A stretch of 63,454 bases of DNA from an uncultured Holophagaceae bacterium (GTDB taxonomy: Bacteria; Acidobacteriota; Holophagae; Holophagales; Holophagaceae). Location: the NCBI GenBank assembly GCA_903913215.1, contig CAIWKE010000016.1, positions 1 to 63,454 on the forward strand. Reading direction: 5' to 3'. This document shows, piece after piece, positions 1 to 8,279 of this stretch; position 1 is the stretch's first letter; each line of letters begins with the position of its first letter. The notes beneath the pieces were generated by a model that was given only the letters and a program-made list of their open reading frames with translations, had not been told where the DNA came from and did not search any database. Both the position numbers and the translations under genes were made by a program.

Positions 1-361
1 CATGGAGCGCCGCACGGAGCTGCTGAAGAAGTCCGATAACGCCGGGCTCAAGGACCTGGAGAAGGAGTGCCTGGCCAACAACGCGAAGCACACGGACTGG
101 GAGTGCACCCGCGCCAAGATGGATACCACCGCGAACAAGAAGGCCCTCTACATGCACTGCCTGCCCGCGGACATCACGGACGTGAGCTGTAAGGCCGGTG
201 AAGTCAGCGCCGAGGTCTTCGAGCAGTACCGCATCCCGACCTACCACGAGGCGAGTTACAAGCCCTTCATCATCAGCGCCCTCATGTTCCTCACCCGCAT
301 GAAGGATCCCGGCGCCAAGCTCGAGCAGATCATCCAGCGCGGCCAGAACCTCTGCCTGTAA
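1..361 (+). CDS. ygeW: Knotted carbamoyltransferase, YgeW type (C-terminal part only)
   Basis: This is the last 119 residues of a reading frame that enters from the left edge; the ATG at position 2 is probably internal because the family runs to about 390-400 residues. The motif HCLPAD near residue 52 is the carbamoyltransferase signature, and the stretch around YRIPTYHEASYKPF fits the knotted YgeW branch rather than ornithine or aspartate transcarbamylases. YgeW proteins are encoded in purine/ureide catabolic islands; their physiological substrate is not settled. The gene lies 21 bases ahead of a PLP enzyme and is followed by ssnA and xdhC homologues, the usual company of ygeW. The catalytic N-terminal half (the STRT-type carbamoyl phosphate loop) lies outside the window, so activity cannot be judged. 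Confidence 0.8.
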   Translation, partial: MERRTELLKKSDNAGLKDLEKECLANNAKHTDWECTRAKMDTTANKKALYMHCLPADITDVSCKAGEVSAEVFEQYRIPTYHEASYKPFIISALMFLTRMKDPGAKLEQIIQRGQNLCL

Positions 362-382
362 TCACCTCAAAAGGAATCCGTC

Positions 383-1840
383 ATGTCCAAAATCGTCAAA
401 ACCTACAATCCCGAGGTTGTGAAGCGCACCGCCAAGCGCTGCAAGGAGCGGGGCATCATCATCCCGACCTTCGCGCAGATGCGGAATCCCGAGACCGCGC
501 CCGAGTCCGTCAAGGCCAAGCTGAAGACCATCGGCCTCTGGGACATCGAGCCTGCGAACCTCTTCCGCATCACCTGGAAGAATGATCCCGAGACAGGCCT
601 CTTCGGCGGCCCCAATTACCTGGAGATCCCCTCGGCCATCACCGGCGTGAAGGCCCGCATCATCGGCTTGGTCGGCAAGTACTTCCCCACCGGCGCCCAC
701 AAGGTTGGCGCCGCCTTCGCCTGCCTGGTGCCCCGCCTCGTGAGCGGCGAGTTCGATCCTGACTATCACAAGGCCGTCTGGCCCTCCACGGGGAACTACT
801 GCCGCGGCGGCGCCTTCGACTCAGCCGTGCTGGGCTGCACTGCTATCGCCATCCTGCCCGAGAACATGAGCCAAGAGCGCTTCACCTGGCTGGCCGAGAT
901 CGGCTCCGAAGTGATCGCCACCCCCGGCTGCGAGAGCAATGTGAAAGAAATCTACGACAAGTGCTGGGAGCTGAAGAACGACCCCAAGCACCTGATCTTC
1001 AATCAGTTCGAGGAGTTCGGTAATCCCGTCTGGCACTACAACGTCACGGGCCCCGCCGCGGAAGACGTCTTCAATGGCATCAAGACCGAGAAGACTCGCC
1101 TGGCCGGCTACGTCAGCGCCACAGGCAGCGCGGGCACCATCGCCGCCGGGGACTACCTCAAGACCCTCCACGCTGGCGTCAAGACCATCGCCACCGAAGC
1201 CATCCAGTGCCCCACCCTGCTCAACAACGGCTTCGGTGACCACCGCATCGAGGGCATCGGCGACAAGCACGTGCCCTGGGTCCACAACGTCCGAAACACT
1301 GACGCTGTGGCCGCCATCGATGACGAAGACTGCATGCGCGTCCTCCGCCTCTTCAACGAACCCGCTGGCAAGGCCTACCTGGCCACCCTGGGCGTTGACA
1401 CGGCCACAATCAACAAGCTGGAGCTCATGGGCATCAGCTGCATCTGCAATATGTTGGCGGCCATCAAGGCGGCCAAATACTGGGAGCTGGACGAGAACGA
1501 CGTGATCATCACGATCTTCACGGATAGTGCAGACATGTACCGCTCCCGTCTGGTGGAGCAGACCACCGAGCACGGCGCATTCACGACCATGGATGCCGCC
1601 AAGGCACACATCGGCAGCCTGGAGCGCCAGGCCACGGACAATTTCAAGGAACTGACCTATCCCGAGAAGAAGGCCATCCATAACCTGAAGTACTTCACCT
1701 GGGTCGAGCAGCAAGGGAAAACCTACGAAGAGATCAACGCCCAGTGGGATCCCGAATACTGGCGCCAGCTCTTCACCGAGGAGGCCGCCGAGTTCGACAA
1801 GCTCATCGTGGCCTTCAACGCTGAGGTGGCCCGCTCCTAG
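383..1840 (+). CDS. PLP-dependent beta-family enzyme of ygeW/ssnA purine clusters
   Basis: This 485-residue protein has a fold-type II (tryptophan synthase beta / cysteine synthase) pattern. TGAHKVGAAF puts the likely Schiff-base lysine at residue 107, PSTGNYCRGGAF is an asparagine/glycine loop for the PLP or substrate carboxylate, and YVSATGSAGTIAAGD near residue 240 resembles the phosphate-binding glycine loop. It sits where ygeX (2,3-diaminopropionate ammonia-lyase) is found in E. coli-type islands, but it is some 90 residues longer and does not read like DpaL, so I leave the reaction open: an ammonia-lyase or beta-replacement acting on an amino acid from ureide breakdown is the best guess. 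AAAAGGA at 369-375 is a good ribosome binding site for the ATG at 383. It probably forms an operon with the genes on either side. Confidence 0.8.
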   Translation: MSKIVKTYNPEVVKRTAKRCKERGIIIPTFAQMRNPETAPESVKAKLKTIGLWDIEPANLFRITWKNDPETGLFGGPNYLEIPSAITGVKARIIGLVGKYFPTGAHKVGAAFACLVPRLVSGEFDPDYHKAVWPSTGNYCRGGAFDSAVLGCTAIAILPENMSQERFTWLAEIGSEVIATPGCESNVKEIYDKCWELKNDPKHLIFNQFEEFGNPVWHYNVTGPAAEDVFNGIKTEKTRLAGYVSATGSAGTIAAGDYLKTLHAGVKTIATEAIQCPTLLNNGFGDHRIEGIGDKHVPWVHNVRNTDAVAAIDDEDCMRVLRLFNEPAGKAYLATLGVDTATINKLELMGISCICNMLAAIKAAKYWELDENDVIITIFTDSADMYRSRLVEQTTEHGAFTTMDAAKAHIGSLERQATDNFKELTYPEKKAIHNLKYFTWVEQQGKTYEEINAQWDPEYWRQLFTEEAAEFDKLIVAFNAEVARS

Positions 1841-1852
1841 GTCAAGATGGAT

Positions 1853-1880
1853 GGCAACCCCGGGGCGACCCGGGGTTGCC
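1853..1880 (+). promoter_or_regulatory. Perfect 12-bp stem-loop between PLP enzyme gene and ssnA
   Basis: GGCAACCCCGGG (1853-1864) is the exact reverse complement of 1869-1880, with a GCGA tetraloop. It starts 13 bases after the upstream stop codon. The following bases are only loosely T-rich (ATTTACCCTTCTTT), so it could be a weak intrinsic terminator, an attenuator, or a 3'-end stabiliser of the upstream message. It lies inside the longest possible ssnA frame, which argues that ssnA starts downstream at 1913. Confidence 0.7.
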
Positions 1881-1912
1881 GTCTCGATTTACCCTTCTTT
1901 ACGGTGATTCCC

Positions 1913-3244
1913 ATGTCCTCCCGCATGCTCATCCACAACGGCACCCTGATCACCCTGGGCGTGCCCTGCCAGGTGCTGGAAAAGCAGGCCCTGCTGGTGG
2001 AGGATGGCCGCATCACCCAGATCGGTCCCCGCTCGAGCATTCCCGGCCCCTTCACCAAGGTTATCGACGCCACGGGCAAGGTGGTCATGCCGGGCCTTGT
2101 GAACGCCCACATGCACTTCTATTCCACCCTGGTCCGAGGCCTGGGCAAGATGGCACCCAGCGCGACCTTCCAGGAGGTACTCGACAACCTCTGGTGGCGG
2201 CTGGACCGCAAGCTCAGCCTCGAGGATGTCGAGATGAGCGCACAGATCGTGCTCCTGGATGCCATCCGCAAGGGCACCACCACCCTGGTGGACCACCACG
2301 CCAGCCCCTTCGCCATTGGCGGTTCCCTGGACCGCATCGCGAAGGCCGTGAAGACCTCGGGTCTGAGGGCCAGCCTCTGTTACGAAGTCTCGGACCGGGA
2401 CGGCGCGGCCATCACCACCGAGGGCCTCGAAGAGAACGCCGCCTTCGCCCGGCGCTGCGCCAAGGACAAGGATCCCCAGCTGCGGGCCCTCTTCGGCCTC
2501 CACGCCGCCTTCACCCTGTCGGACCAGACCCTGGATCGCGCCGCCCTGCTGGGTCATGACCTGGGCGTGGGCTTCCACGTGCACGTGGCTGAAGCCGCCT
2601 CGGATGTCGCTGCCAACCTCAAGGAACACGGCCAGACCCCCGTGGCCCGCCTCCACGCCCACCGGCTCCTGGGCGAACAGAGCATCGCCGCCCACGCCGT
2701 ACATGTCACAGACAAGGACATCGACATCCTTGCCTCCACTGACACCTTTGTGGCCCACAACCCTCAGTCCAACCAGAACAACGCTGTGGGCATCGCGGAT
2801 GTGCTCGCCCTCGTGAACCGGGGCGTGCGCGTGGGCCTGGGCACCGACGCCATGACCGTGAACATGCTGGAGGAGATCCGCGTGGCCCTGTGGGCCCAGC
2901 ACCTCCGCCAGGACAACCCCAGCTGCGGCTTCATGGAGATCGCCAACAGCCTCTTCGTGCGCAACCCCGAGCTCGTGAGCCGCATGTGGGGCTTCCCGCT
3001 GGGCACCCTCACGGTGGGTGCCGCCGCCGACATCATCCTTGTGGACTACCACGCTCCCACGCCCCTGGACGGCAACACCGTGCTGGGTCACCTGATCTTC
3101 GGCATCTCCCAGGCTTCCGTGGACACCACCATCTGCGGCGGTCGGGTGCTCATGCAGGACAAGCGGCTTTGCATCGACGTGGATGAAGCGGCCCTGGCCG
3201 CCCGCAGCCGGGAACTGGCCGCCAAACTCTGGGACAGGTTCTAG
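1913..3244 (+). CDS. ssnA: SsnA-type amidohydrolase / aminohydrolase
   Basis: This is a 443-residue metal-dependent amidohydrolase of the SsnA branch in the cytosine deaminase/chlorohydrolase group. Seen: the N-terminal beta strand with LLVEDGRITQIG, the metal motif GLVNAHMHF near residue 60, FHVHVAEA around residue 203, a conserved histidine region (AAHAVHVTD), and GLGTDAMTVNM near residue 290 supplying the catalytic aspartate. SsnA proteins occur with ygeW, xdhC and selenium- or molybdenum-dependent purine hydroxylases and are expected to open or deaminate a purine-derived ring; the exact substrate is unknown here. The frame is open from an ATG at 1847, but that start lies before a perfect hairpin, so the ATG at 1913 is preferred. 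The next gene starts three bases after its stop. Confidence 0.82.
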   Translation: MSSRMLIHNGTLITLGVPCQVLEKQALLVEDGRITQIGPRSSIPGPFTKVIDATGKVVMPGLVNAHMHFYSTLVRGLGKMAPSATFQEVLDNLWWRLDRKLSLEDVEMSAQIVLLDAIRKGTTTLVDHHASPFAIGGSLDRIAKAVKTSGLRASLCYEVSDRDGAAITTEGLEENAAFARRCAKDKDPQLRALFGLHAAFTLSDQTLDRAALLGHDLGVGFHVHVAEAASDVAANLKEHGQTPVARLHAHRLLGEQSIAAHAVHVTDKDIDILASTDTFVAHNPQSNQNNAVGIADVLALVNRGVRVGLGTDAMTVNMLEEIRVALWAQHLRQDNPSCGFMEIANSLFVRNPELVSRMWGFPLGTLTVGAAADIILVDYHAPTPLDGNTVLGHLIFGISQASVDTTICGGRVLMQDKRLCIDVDEAALAARSRELAAKLWDRF

Positions 3245-3247
3245 ACG

Positions 3248-4387
3248 ATGAAGGGCCTGCTGGAGATCCTCGCTTCGCTGGACTCCCTCCAAGAGCCTGC
3301 GGCGCTGGCCACCCTGGTGCGGGTGAAAGGAAGCTCCTACCGCCGACCTGGGGCCCGCATGGTCTTCGGCAGCCAGGGTGATCAGACGGGCGTCATCAGT
3401 GCTGGCTGCCTGGAAACGGATCTCCAGGCCCGCCTGGACTTGGTGTTGCAGAGCGGCCAGCCCCAGGTGGCCGCTTTCGATATGGGCAATGACCTGGACC
3501 TGGTCTGGGGCACAGGCATGGGCTGCCAGGGCCGGGCCGACGTCCTCCTGGAAGCCGTTCAACCCGGCCCCGCCGCCCCCTGGCTCCGCCGCTGCGCGGA
3601 CCTGCTTGAACAGCGCCGCAGTGGCGCCCTGGCCACGGTGTTCGCCAACCGAGGTGGAACCGACCCGGTGCAGGTGGGCCAGCGCTTCCTCTTGGAATCC
3701 GACGGTCCCGGCCTGCCCCCGGCCCCCGGTCCCTTCGCCGAGGCCCTGGACGGGGCCCTACGCCAGGCCCTGGCCAGTGGCTGTGCGACCACGACCACCC
3801 TCCCCTGCGGCGATGGAGAAGTCGACCTGCTGCTGGAGCCCATCCTGGCCCCCTATGCCCTCTGGATCTACGGGGCCGGAGAGCATGCCCGGCCCCTCGC
3901 GCGCTTGGCCAAGGAGCTGGGCTGGTTCCTGGGCATCCTGGACCACCGCCCCGCCCTGGCCACGGCCGAGCGCTTCCCCGAGGCGGACCGCATCGTGGTG
4001 GGCCATCCCCCAGCTTCCCTGGCGGGCCTGCCCTTCGACGCGCGCAGTGCCGCCCTGGTGGTGAGCCACGTCTACGAAAAGGACCGCCAGGCCCTGGAGG
4101 TCCTCATCCGCCAGCCCCTGGGCTATCTGGGGCTCCAGGGCAACCGCACGCGCTGCGGCCGCCTGCTCCAGGACCTCCTGGATGCGGGCCTGGTGCTGAG
4201 CGAGGCCCAGCGGCAGATGATCCACTTCCCGGCGGGGCTGGACCTGGGCGCCGAGTCCCCGGAGGTCATCGCCCTCTCCATGCTGGCGGAGGTCCAGGCC
4301 GCCCTGGCCGGACACGCAGGCGGCAGCCTCCGGGACCGCCCCGGCTCCATCCATGGGGGGCCAGCCTCCACCAAGCTCAGTTCCTGA
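3248..4387 (+). CDS. xdhC: XdhC-family molybdenum cofactor insertion factor
   Basis: The 379-residue product has the two-part XdhC architecture. The N-terminal domain carries LATLVRVKGSSYRRPGARM and ISAGCLETDL (residues about 18-62), including the conserved cysteine. The C-terminal Rossmann-like domain contains LWIYGAGEHARPLARLAK (about 205-222) and the final GNRTRCGRLLQDL. XdhC proteins bind, sulfurate and hand over molybdenum cofactor to xanthine-dehydrogenase-type hydroxylases. No such hydroxylase is in the window, so it is presumably upstream of position 1 or elsewhere. The gene begins three bases after ssnA and ends the first tight block; the binding-protein gene follows after about 100 bases. 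Confidence 0.88.
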   Translation: MKGLLEILASLDSLQEPAALATLVRVKGSSYRRPGARMVFGSQGDQTGVISAGCLETDLQARLDLVLQSGQPQVAAFDMGNDLDLVWGTGMGCQGRADVLLEAVQPGPAAPWLRRCADLLEQRRSGALATVFANRGGTDPVQVGQRFLLESDGPGLPPAPGPFAEALDGALRQALASGCATTTTLPCGDGEVDLLLEPILAPYALWIYGAGEHARPLARLAKELGWFLGILDHRPALATAERFPEADRIVVGHPPASLAGLPFDARSAALVVSHVYEKDRQALEVLIRQPLGYLGLQGNRTRCGRLLQDLLDAGLVLSEAQRQMIHFPAGLDLGAESPEVIALSMLAEVQAALAGHAGGSLRDRPGSIHGGPASTKLSS

Positions 4388-4489
4388 GCCCCGATCCCGC
4401 TCCCTTCCCGTACCATCAGATCCAGTCTCCCCCTGCACTCCCACCCCCCCACCTATCGGGATTCCGGTTCCGAAAAACAGGAGAGAAGC

Positions 4490-5503
4490 ATGAAGACCTT
4501 CTTCACCACCGCCCTCACCGTGGCATCCCTCTCCGGGATGTTCGGCGGCAGCCTCCAGGCCGCCCCCCCCGCCACCGCCAAGATCCGCATCGCCCTCATC
4601 GTGGAATCCACGGTGGACGACAAGGGCTGGTGCCAGTCCATGCATGACGCCATCCTGGCAGTACAGAAGAAGCGCGGCGCAGCCAACGTGGAATACAGCC
4701 ACAGCGAGAAGATGAAGCCTGTGGACGCCGGCTCCGCCGCCCGCCAGTACGCCTCCAAGGGCTTCGATATCATCATTTGCCACGGTGCTCAGTACAACAA
4801 CCTGGTCACCGAGATCTCCGCCATCTTCCCCAATACCACCTTCGCCTATGGCACCAGCGCCAACATCGGCCCCAAGAACGTCTTCACCTACACGCCCTAC
4901 AGCGAGGAGACCGGGTACCTCAACGGCATCATCGCCGGCATGGTGACCAAGGCCAACAAGATCGGCAACGTGGGCCCGGTGGACGGGGGCGACTCCGCCC
5001 GCTACACCCGCGGCTTCATGCTGGGCGTGGCCAAGGCCAACCCCAAGGCCCAGGTCCGCGTGGCCTTCACCGGCAGCTTCGGCGACTTCGTGAAGGCCGG
5101 CGAACTGGCCCAGACCCAGCTGAAGGATGGCGCTGATGTCCTCACCGGTTCCGCCCAGCAGGCCATTGGTGCCCTGCGTGCCGTTGCCGCGGCGCCCGCT
5201 GGCATCTACTGGCTGGGCCAGGATCTCGCCCAGCTGGGCATCCCCGAAGGCACACGAGTCGTAGCCGCCTCAAGCTACAACTATGCTGCCGTGGTGGAAG
5301 CCATGATCACCAAGCGGGCTGCAGGCGTGAAGGGCGGCGAGAGCCTCCCCCTCCAGTTCTCCAACGGAGGCTTCCACTTCGAGTTCAATCCGAAAATGGA
5401 TGCCAAGGTCCTCACCCCGGCCATCAAGAAGGCCGTGGAGAAGGCCAAGGCCGACCTGACCTCCGGCAAGCTCGTGCTGGACTGGAAGGCCGTCAAGTTG
5501 TAG
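4490..5503 (+). CDS. BMP/PnrA-family ABC transporter substrate-binding protein
   Basis: This 337-residue protein starts with a Sec signal peptide (charged MK, hydrophobic core to about residue 22, then LQA-AP as the likely cleavage site); there is no lipobox cysteine, unlike many BMP lipoproteins. The mature part shows the family pattern: IRIALIVESTVDDKGW at the start, FDIIICHGAQYNNLV, a central NKIGNVGPVDGGD strand, and DVLTGSAQQAIGALRA. PnrA/BMP proteins bind purine nucleosides or related compounds, which agrees with the purine genes upstream and with the transporter genes that follow. AGGAGAG at 4480-4486 is a strong ribosome binding site. A hairpin separates it from the ATPase gene, which may let it be made in excess over the membrane parts. 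Confidence 0.88.
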   Translation: MKTFFTTALTVASLSGMFGGSLQAAPPATAKIRIALIVESTVDDKGWCQSMHDAILAVQKKRGAANVEYSHSEKMKPVDAGSAARQYASKGFDIIICHGAQYNNLVTEISAIFPNTTFAYGTSANIGPKNVFTYTPYSEETGYLNGIIAGMVTKANKIGNVGPVDGGDSARYTRGFMLGVAKANPKAQVRVAFTGSFGDFVKAGELAQTQLKDGADVLTGSAQQAIGALRAVAAAPAGIYWLGQDLAQLGIPEGTRVVAASSYNYAAVVEAMITKRAAGVKGGESLPLQFSNGGFHFEFNPKMDAKVLTPAIKKAVEKAKADLTSGKLVLDWKAVKL

Positions 5504-5553
5504 TCCGCTCCGCTCCAGATCGGCCCTTGGCAGATCTGGAGGTAGAAAAAACC

Positions 5554-5581
5554 GGCTCTCTGCGCATAGGCGCAGAGAGCC
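5554..5581 (+). promoter_or_regulatory. Perfect 12-bp stem-loop between binding-protein and ATPase genes
   Basis: GGCTCTCTGCGC (5554-5565) pairs exactly with 5570-5581 around an ATAG tetraloop. A run of six A lies just before it and no T-run follows on the + strand, so in the operon direction it is not a classical terminator; read from the - strand it would be one. In ABC operons such hairpins between the binding-protein gene and the transporter genes often protect the upstream message or reduce read-through. That role here is inference. Confidence 0.7.
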
Positions 5582-5602
5582 CTGTTAGTAGCAGGAGCAC
5601 CC

Positions 5603-7177
5603 ATGGCCGCCCACGAGCCCATTTCCGAGCTCCGGCTGGAGGGCATCACCAAGCGCTTCCCGGGCGTCCTCGCCTGCGATGGCATCTCCCTGCAGGTGAA
5701 GCGGGGCGAGGTGCTGGCCCTGGTGGGCGAGAACGGCGCCGGCAAGACCACCCTCATGAACATCATCATGGGGCTCTACCGACCGGACTCCGGAACCATC
5801 TCTGTGAACGGCGAGCCGGTCCACTTCAAGGCCCCTGGCGATGCCTACGCCCGCGGCATCGGCATGGTGCACCAGCACTTCATGCTCGTGCCCAACATGA
5901 CCGTGGCCGAGAACCTGGCCCTGGGACTCAAGGAGCTGCACCGCTTCCTGCGCCTGGACATCAAGGGGGCCGCGAAGCGCATCCGGGAGATTTCCGAGCG
6001 CTATGAACTGCCCGTGAATCCCGACGCCTACATCTGGCAGCTCTCCGTGGGCGAGCAGCAGCGGGTGGAACTGGTGAAGACGCTGTGCCTGGGCGCCCGC
6101 CTCCTCATCCTGGACGAGCCCACCTCAGCCCTCACGCCCCAGGAGACCGACGATCTCATCGTGCGGCTCCAGCGCATGGCCTCGGAGCTGGCCATCATCT
6201 TCATCAGCCACAAACTGAACGAGGTGAAGACGCTCTCGGACCGGGTGTCCATCCTGCGCCATGGCGCCGTGGTGTTCAACGGCCATACCGTCAATCACGA
6301 GCCGGCCGAGCTGGCGGCCCTCATGACGGGCCATGAGGTCTCGCTGCCCCACAACGAGGGCAGCGGCCTGCAGGGTGAAACCCTGCTCAACATCAAGGAC
6401 CTCTGCGTGCGTGGCGACCGGGGCAACCTGGTGCTGGACCACCTGAACCTGGAGCTGCGGGCCGGTGAGATCCTCGGCATGGCTGGCGTCTCGGGCAATG
6501 GCCAGCGGGAATTCGCGGATGCCCTGGCGGGTCTGCGCCCTGTGGAGTCCGGCCAGATGCTGTTCCAGAACCGCGACCTGGCGAACAAGACCCCCCGCGA
6601 GATCATCGAGTCCGGCATGGGCTATGTGCCCGAGGACCGCCAGACGGAAGGCATCGTGCCCTCCTTCTCCGTGAAGGACAACCTCATCCTCAAGGACTTC
6701 GGCACCGATCAGTTCAGCCGCATGTCCTTCCTCCGGCACAAGGCCATCGACGCCAATGCCGCGGAACTGAAGGTGCAGTTCGACGTGCGCTGCCCCTCTA
6801 CCAGCACCGCCACGGGATCCCTGTCCGGCGGCAACATCCAGAAGGTCATCCTGGCCCGGGAGATATCCCGCAGTCCCAAGGCCCTTGTCGCCGTGTACCC
6901 CACCCGGGGCATCGACATGGGCGCCCAGGAGTTCATCCACTCCCAGCTGCTGGAACGGCGCCGCCAGGGCGTGGGCATCATCCTCATCTCCGAGGAACTC
7001 GAAGAGGTCATGAACCTCTCGGACCGCATCGCTGTGATCTACAAGGGCCGCATCCTGAAGATCCTCTCCGCCGTGGAGGCCACCCGCGAAAGGCTGGGCA
7101 TCCTCATGGCCGGGTTGGAGGACTCGGAACAGCCACCACCGTCCCCCGCCGCCGCCCCGGGAGGGACCCATGAATAA
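5603..7177 (+). CDS. ABC transporter ATP-binding protein, duplicated (nucleoside type)
   Basis: The 524-residue protein contains two ABC domains, as in the sugar/nucleoside importers RbsA and NupO/YufO. Domain 1 (about 8-240) has Walker A GENGAGKTT, signature LSVGEQQRVELVK and Walker B LLILDEPTSAL. Domain 2 (about 260-500) has an atypical Walker A, GVSGNGQREFAD, lacking the GKT lysine, with signature LSGGNIQKVILARE and ALVAVYPTRGIDMGA in place of a normal Walker B. A degenerate second site is usual for this class, so only the first half probably hydrolyses ATP efficiently. It should energise import of the ligand bound by the preceding BMP protein. The 3' end overlaps the first permease gene by eight bases. 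Confidence 0.92.
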   Translation: MAAHEPISELRLEGITKRFPGVLACDGISLQVKRGEVLALVGENGAGKTTLMNIIMGLYRPDSGTISVNGEPVHFKAPGDAYARGIGMVHQHFMLVPNMTVAENLALGLKELHRFLRLDIKGAAKRIREISERYELPVNPDAYIWQLSVGEQQRVELVKTLCLGARLLILDEPTSALTPQETDDLIVRLQRMASELAIIFISHKLNEVKTLSDRVSILRHGAVVFNGHTVNHEPAELAALMTGHEVSLPHNEGSGLQGETLLNIKDLCVRGDRGNLVLDHLNLELRAGEILGMAGVSGNGQREFADALAGLRPVESGQMLFQNRDLANKTPREIIESGMGYVPEDRQTEGIVPSFSVKDNLILKDFGTDQFSRMSFLRHKAIDANAAELKVQFDVRCPSTSTATGSLSGGNIQKVILAREISRSPKALVAVYPTRGIDMGAQEFIHSQLLERRRQGVGIILISEELEEVMNLSDRIAVIYKGRILKILSAVEATRERLGILMAGLEDSEQPPPSPAAAPGGTHE

Positions 7178-8279
7178 GCAGAAGGTCATCTACGGCACCG
7201 TCGTCATCCTGGCGGTCAGCCTCATCGCGGCCCTGGTGGTGGCCCTGGTGCTGCTCTCCATCGGCGCCAGCCCCCTGGAGACCTACAAGACCATCCTCCT
7301 GGGTCCCCTCTCGGACCTCTTCGGCATGACCGAGGTGCTGGTCCGGGCCGTGCCCCTGCTCCTGGTGGGTCTGGGCATCGCCATCTCGTTCCGCAGCGGC
7401 ATCATCAACATCGGCGCCGAGGGCCAGATCCAGATGGGCGTCCTGGCCTCCACGGCCGTGGCCCTGGCTCTGCCGGGCCTGCCGAAGCTCTACCTGCTGC
7501 CCATGGCCCTCATGGCAGGAGCCCTGGCCGGAGCCATCTGGGGCGGCATTGCCGGCTGGCTGCGGGCCCGGCTGCAGGTGAACGAAATCCTCAGCACGGT
7601 GATGCTCAACTACATCGCGGGGCAGATCTACACCTTCCTCCTGCGTGGGCCCATGCTGGACCCGGCCGAGCGGGAGATGGGCTCAGGCACCCCCCAGTCC
7701 ATGCGCCTGCCCGATCACGTCATCCTTGACTACATCGTGCCGGGCACCCGCCTCCACACGGGCCTCATCCTGGCTCTCGTGATGGCCCTGCTGGTCTGGA
7801 TCCTGCTCTGGAAGACCACCCTGGGCTACCGCATGCGCGCTGCGGGTGCGGGCGCCAAGGCCGCACGCTACGCGGGCATCCCCGTGGAACGCTACCTCAT
7901 CGTGGCCATGCTCTTTGCAGGCGGCTTCGCGGGCCTGGCTGGCGCGGTGGAAGTCACGGGCGTGCACCACCGGGCCATCGAGGGCATCTCCTCGGGCTAT
8001 GGTTTTGCGGGCATCGTGGTGGCCCTCTTCGGCATGCTTCACCCGGCGGGCATCATCCCCTCCGCAGCCTTCTTCGGCGTCCTGCTCATCGGCGCCGACA
8101 TGACCCAGCGCTCTGCGGGTGTCCCCGCCAACATGGTGCTAGTGCTGCAGGGCGTCATCATCCTCTCCATCGTCTCGGCGCAAAGCTTCCTGCGAAACCC
8201 CTACGCCCAGGAGCGCCTGCTGCGCTGGTTCCAGAACCTCCTGCCCACTGCCCTCCGCACCAAGAAAGGGGGCCAGTGA
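7170..8279 (+). CDS. ABC transporter permease 1 (BPD_transp_2 family, nucleoside type)
   Basis: This 369-residue integral membrane protein starts with a hydrophobic segment (VVILAVSLIAALVVALVLL) and has about eight to ten further hydrophobic stretches. The conserved ISFRSGIINIGAEGQIQMG around residues 70-88 and the AAGAGAKAARYAGIPVERY loop near 225-243, which should contact the ATPase, mark it as the NupP/YufP-like permease of BMP-type nucleoside importers. Its ATG lies inside the ATPase gene and its TGA overlaps the start of the second permease, so all three are probably translationally coupled. Confidence 0.88.
   Translation: MNKQKVIYGTVVILAVSLIAALVVALVLLSIGASPLETYKTILLGPLSDLFGMTEVLVRAVPLLLVGLGIAISFRSGIINIGAEGQIQMGVLASTAVALALPGLPKLYLLPMALMAGALAGAIWGGIAGWLRARLQVNEILSTVMLNYIAGQIYTFLLRGPMLDPAEREMGSGTPQSMRLPDHVILDYIVPGTRLHTGLILALVMALLVWILLWKTTLGYRMRAAGAGAKAARYAGIPVERYLIVAMLFAGGFAGLAGAVEVTGVHHRAIEGISSGYGFAGIVVALFGMLHPAGIIPSAAFFGVLLIGADMTQRSAGVPANMVLVLQGVIILSIVSAQSFLRNPYAQERLLRWFQNLLPTALRTKKGGQ

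Noticed and set aside
1889-3562. 557-codon antisense frame over ssnA and the start of xdhC
   Set aside because: The sense strand has two well-conserved protein families; the antisense product has no recognisable domain.
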